A model generated the notes under the pieces. That model had not been told where the DNA came from, made no database searches, and saw only the letters and a list, made by a program, of their open reading frames with translations. From Trogon surrucura (lineage: Eukaryota > Chordata > Aves > Trogoniformes > Trogonidae), in the NCBI GenBank assembly GCA_020746105.1, contig CM036658.1, positions 34,527,004 to 34,591,003 on the forward strand: 64,000 nt of DNA, given 5' to 3'. Numbering within the stretch: the first letter of the stretch is position 1; each line of letters starts with the position of its first letter. The translations under genes and the position numbers were made by a program. This document shows, piece after piece, positions 60,693 to 64,000 of the stretch.

Positions 60693-62103
60693 CGGAAGTT
60701 GTGTTTTTTTTTTTTTAATTTTAAATTTTTAATTAAAAGTCTGAGCATCACAGACATGGTGATGGACAGATTTCTGAGCCACCAGTCAGTCGGCAGAGGT
60801 TTTATCCACCACCACAGTATCCCTCACAAAACTCGAAAGATTCTTTCTCTGAAGAGCAGGACATGTGGGAATACAACTTATCAATGGTTAAACAGGTTAG
60901 TCAACTACACCGTTCATATTTTGGTTACAGAGCTAATCACTAGGTCAGAGAGCAACACATACATTCTTAAACTAACATAGGAGTTGACACACTGACTCAC
61001 CTTGAATCTCTTCAACTATTCTGCCACGTTTGGGCAGACAGTAACTGTTAGAAAGCGCAAGTCATGGTGTAAAGCCATGGAAATCACGACTTCAAAACAA
61101 GAACTGTGGCTAAGTTTTGAGATCTGCCAACTGTGTACAGTTGCATTTCTGGACCACTAGGGCAACTGCGTGATGCAATAGGGTATCAGGATGCCAAGAG
61201 ACCTGTGTGTCATACTGGAGGACCTCGTGGGTGGGAACAGAAGTTGGGACAAGGACAAAACTGGCACCATCTTTGCTTGCTTGTAGTTCACCATCATTTG
61301 CAGCAACAAAAAGCAGAATAAACTGCAAAGAACATCACCAGGGAATGGTACCCAGTAACTGGGCTGTACTTTAGCATAAGGAAACAGAGCCCCAGACAAA
61401 AACCAAATACAGCCATTAACAAAAAGACAGGAACCTTCTAACTCCAAAGCCTGCCATGATATTTGCCTCATATTTCCCTGATTTCCAAGCCCAGAACCTT
61501 AGGCATCTCCTGAGAGGTGTGTTGACGCACACCAGTGCCTCACATGCTACTTTTCTGTATTAGCAAATTGGCAGATACTAAGATGTGCCAAACATTGTAG
61601 ACCTGATGAACCATACATGCAGCCCTGCTTTGCACACAAAAATCTTTTCATCATAGTCTGTAGCCCCTCACTGTTCTCCAGATATGGGAGTACTGCCTGA
61701 ATGAATACAATACATTTTGGGTAGGGAAAAGGAGACAAGAGGTACTTGACCAGAAGATTGAGACCTCCCTGTACAACTTTGAGGTTGCAGCCATTTGGCA
61801 TCTTCAAAGGCAAAAGGATGAACACAGGATACACTGCTACAATGAGTTTTAAACCCGAATTGCTGCTAAAACCTTACATCTCAAGGTCCTGGATTTTCAT
61901 TAGTTGCATGTTATAGGGCTGAGCTATCAAGTTTTTTATACCCACTTCCATAAGTAAGCTTGATAGTCTCAACACAGTAATGAATGCTGGGGGTTCCAAA
62001 TGTTGCTGACTTCCCAGAAGCTGGACATACATTACTGAAATCATCTGATAAGAAACAAAGCAGGGAGAACAGAGGAGGCAAAGTATGCAAAATATGCACT
62101 TAC

Positions 62104-62851
62104 CAAGCACAATGACCACAGTCTTCAGGAGACTCATCATGGTGTCCCGATTCCTGCGGGGTCCAGAACTGTGTCTGGACATTCTCATAGTCCTTTGGCG
62201 GACGTACCCAAAAATATGAGCATATAGGACCACCATGACCACAAAAGTGACCAGGTTGAAAATAGCCCAGAAGACCAGGTAGGAGTCACTATAGAGCGGT
62301 GCCATGTTGGAGCAGTGAGTGATATCACAAATACAGTTCCATCCGACACTTGGTATGGCACCCATGACAATGGCCATAGTCCAGATAACAACAATTACAA
62401 CCACCACTCGTCGGTTGCTCATCCGAGTGTGTAGCTGCATTCGGAAAACTGTGATGTGCCGCTCAATAGCGATGGCCAACAAATTGGCTACAGAGGCTGT
62501 CAGGCTAGTGTCAATGAGACCCTGACGGAGAAGCCAGGTACTTACAGTCAATCTTCTAGTGTTGGGTCCTGTGTTGAACATTAAGTAAAAGTAAGCCAGC
62601 CCTGCAAAAAAGTCCGCAGCGGCTAAGTTGGCCATTAAGTAATAAATAGGAAAGTGGAATCGGCGGTTGACGTAAATAGCCACCATAACCAAGAGGTTGG
62701 CCAGCATTATGAAGATGCAGACGGTAATCCCCAGTCCCATTACAAGCTTGCTGACAGTGTTCCATTCAGTGGCTAGATGTTTTCCACTTCGGTTATAAAA
62801 GAAGGCAATGGTTTCATTGTAGTAGCACTGTGGTTCACTCATGGCCGTGGA
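62104..62851 (-). CDS. LPAR1: LPAR1 main coding exon (N-terminus to TM6)
   Basis: Encodes most of lysophosphatidic acid receptor 1, a plasma-membrane class A GPCR for LPA that couples to Gi/o, Gq and G12/13 (family knowledge). The exon follows an acceptor CTTTCAG, opens with codons for S-T-A, then Met (ATG at 62842, numbered 1 here), and ends at donor GTAAGT (62103-62098) after the first base of Gly247. Visible features: N-glycosylation sites N9-E-T and N17-R-S, TM1 about 33-58, TM2 66-90, TM3 105-127 ending in ERH (127-129, the DRY equivalent of this family), TM4 145-166, TM5 188-210, start of TM6 238-247. R106, Q107, D111 and W192 match LPA-contact residues R124, Q125, D129 and W210 of human LPAR1 (offset 18). 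No stop or frameshift is present. The S-T-A codons before Met match human F-T-A, so translation normally starts in an upstream 15-residue exon not found in this window; M1 may act as an alternative start. Confidence 0.97.
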
Positions 62852-64000
62852 CTGAAAGAGGAAGATAAAAGAAAAAAAAAAAAAAAAAAAAAAAGAAAGA
62901 ATTACATCAGGACTGAAAACATATGATTGCCTCCATGGATAAGATATGCACAGAGAACAGGGAGGGGGACAGGAAGGGAATATGTTTCAGAACAAATTTA
63001 TTTTTTCAGACCAAATGGCATTCCACAACTCACAAACAATTGCTCTGAGGAATCCAGTTACAGCAACCAGATTAGAAACAACCAGAAATGCTTCCATCTG
63101 CTCTGGTAGCTAGCATGATTTCTGATGGAGCTCTAAACTGCATAGTAAACAAACTTCTGGCCAAGCAGACCTGCTGAAAAATTCACTTAAAGAGAAGGGC
63201 ATGCAATTTGTGGTTAAGAAAAGTTAACTCTGTTACAGGACACCTTATTTATGTTATCAGTGCATAAAACTGTTGTTTGGCTGTAGTGGTGTTAAAAGAA
63301 GAGTGCCCCAAAAAGGAGAAAAAGTGGATTACATTCCCCAGCACATGTTTGTCTCATTCAGGTCTCCACCAGTGGCATTCCTTCTTGTATGCTCTTAAAA
63401 ACTGGGAAGAACACCCTACATAAAGATTGTCAGTACACTCTAAGACTGAATTGCTGGGCACAAGGGCTACATCTGTCCATAAAGCATGAAGTGTATTTAT
63501 CAAATACTCATGGATCATGCCACTGTATTTCTATGAGCATTCTTTTTTTTTCCATCAGCCATGTTCGTAGACAGGGTTGTATACACAATGCTTTTAAGTA
63601 TAACACACCTGAACAGGCTTATGCCTATATAAAATTGAAGGAGTGAGGCAAGAAATCAGAAAAGCAATATTTGACTTAACTATTCGAGCTAGTTAAAAGC
63701 ATCAAACCTTTTTTCTTGTATTAACTATTGTTACGACTATGTCAGGGCATACATGATTAATTTTCCTTGCAGAGCACTAAGCTAAGCACAGCTATGGGTG
63801 CAACAAACAAGACCTATACTTCACAAGCATGTAGAAGTTTTACATAAAACAGCTGGCCGACAAGAAAATGCTTAATGAGTTTCCTCCCTTAGTTATAATC
63901 AATTACTCAAGGTGCAATTCCCAAAAGGCAAACCTTAGGAAAAAAAACCCAAACCACTCTGAATAACATCCTGGTTCCTTGTTAGCATGGCTTAACAACA
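62852..64000 (-). other. LPAR1: LPAR1 upstream intron (partial)
   Basis: Intronic sequence upstream of the main LPAR1 exon. It begins with the acceptor tract: a CTTTTCAG-like pyrimidine run preceded by about 24 T on the minus strand (A-run near 62873-62894). I searched the minus strand for a short exon resembling the N-terminal 15 residues of LPAR1 and did not find one; the only ATGGCT candidate, near 63560, does not continue like that exon. No repeat is recognised. Confidence 0.75.

Larger units (their letters stand above)
25422..62103 (-). other. LPAR1: LPAR1 intron within TM6 (36.7 kb)
   Basis: Intron between the two LPAR1 coding exons, bounded by donor GTAAGT (62103-62098) and acceptor AG (25423-25422), phase 1. 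It is AT-rich noncoding DNA with scattered CR1 copies, one chimeric SINE, homopolymer tracts and two GC-rich blocks, listed separately. Every retroelement I could orient inside it lies on the minus strand, the same sense as LPAR1. Confidence 0.93.
54917..62103. other. Intron segment next to LPAR1 main exon
   Basis: AT-rich intron. Contains a G-run at about 55379-55386, the CpG-rich block at 58490-58830, the G-rich tracts at 60391-60692 and the donor region of the main exon. Nothing else recognised. Confidence 0.55.

Noticed and set aside
63541-63600. Upstream N-terminal coding exon of LPAR1
   Set aside because: An ATGGCTGATGG on the minus strand near 63563 is the only candidate, but its following codons run into a poly-A/G stretch and do not resemble the expected exon.

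Overview
This is a window of a bird genome, read as such from (i) the terminal coding exons of a lysophosphatidic acid receptor 1 (LPAR1) orthologue on the minus strand, (ii) many 5'-truncated CR1 LINEs ending in the avian octamer tail (ATTCTATG-type), and (iii) two solo LTRs whose layout matches common avian endogenous-retrovirus LTRs. There is no sign of operons, bacterial genes, CRISPR arrays or functional RNA genes. I cannot name the species. In other vertebrates LPAR1 lies next to MUSK, and in birds I would expect this region on chromosome Z, but no MUSK exon is visible here.

Layout. 1-25 kb: intergenic DNA beyond the 3' end of LPAR1. It holds a young CR1 copy (plus strand, about 752-1514), a CR1 3' stub (2811-2876), a 1.18 kb solo LTR with a 5-bp target duplication (3989-5172), a CR1 (6356-7065), a second solo LTR (about 9087-9911), and a CR1 (17714-18695) split by a 161-bp insertion with a perfect 13-bp target-site duplication. 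No gene is recognised there, only a few weak exon-like ORFs. 25120-25421: last LPAR1 coding exon (rest of TM6, TM7, cytoplasmic tail with PDZ ligand), followed towards lower coordinates by the 3' UTR. 25422-62103: one 36.7 kb intron, holding CR1 copies at 40189-41099, 52086-52420 and 54021-54916, a tRNA-Ile-like/CR1 chimeric SINE (46917-47097), two GC/CpG-rich blocks (45545-45720 and 58490-58830) and homopolymer or G-rich tracts. 62104-62851: main LPAR1 coding exon (N-terminus through most of TM6). 62852-64000: start of the next upstream intron; the short N-terminal coding exon lies outside the window.

The two LPAR1 exons splice in phase (donor GTAAGT, acceptor CTAG, codon for Gly247 split 1/2) and give exactly 346 residues from the visible Met, the length of human LPAR1 minus its first 18 residues. 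The ligand-contact residues known from human LPAR1 (R124, Q125, D129, W210, K294) are all conserved at the offset positions.

The most interesting observations are the tRNA-Ile/CR1 SINE, the 161-bp A-tailed insertion with a 13-bp duplication, and the near-identity of two CR1 copies 53 kb apart, which points to recent CR1 activity. I did not find a convincing new multi-gene system.
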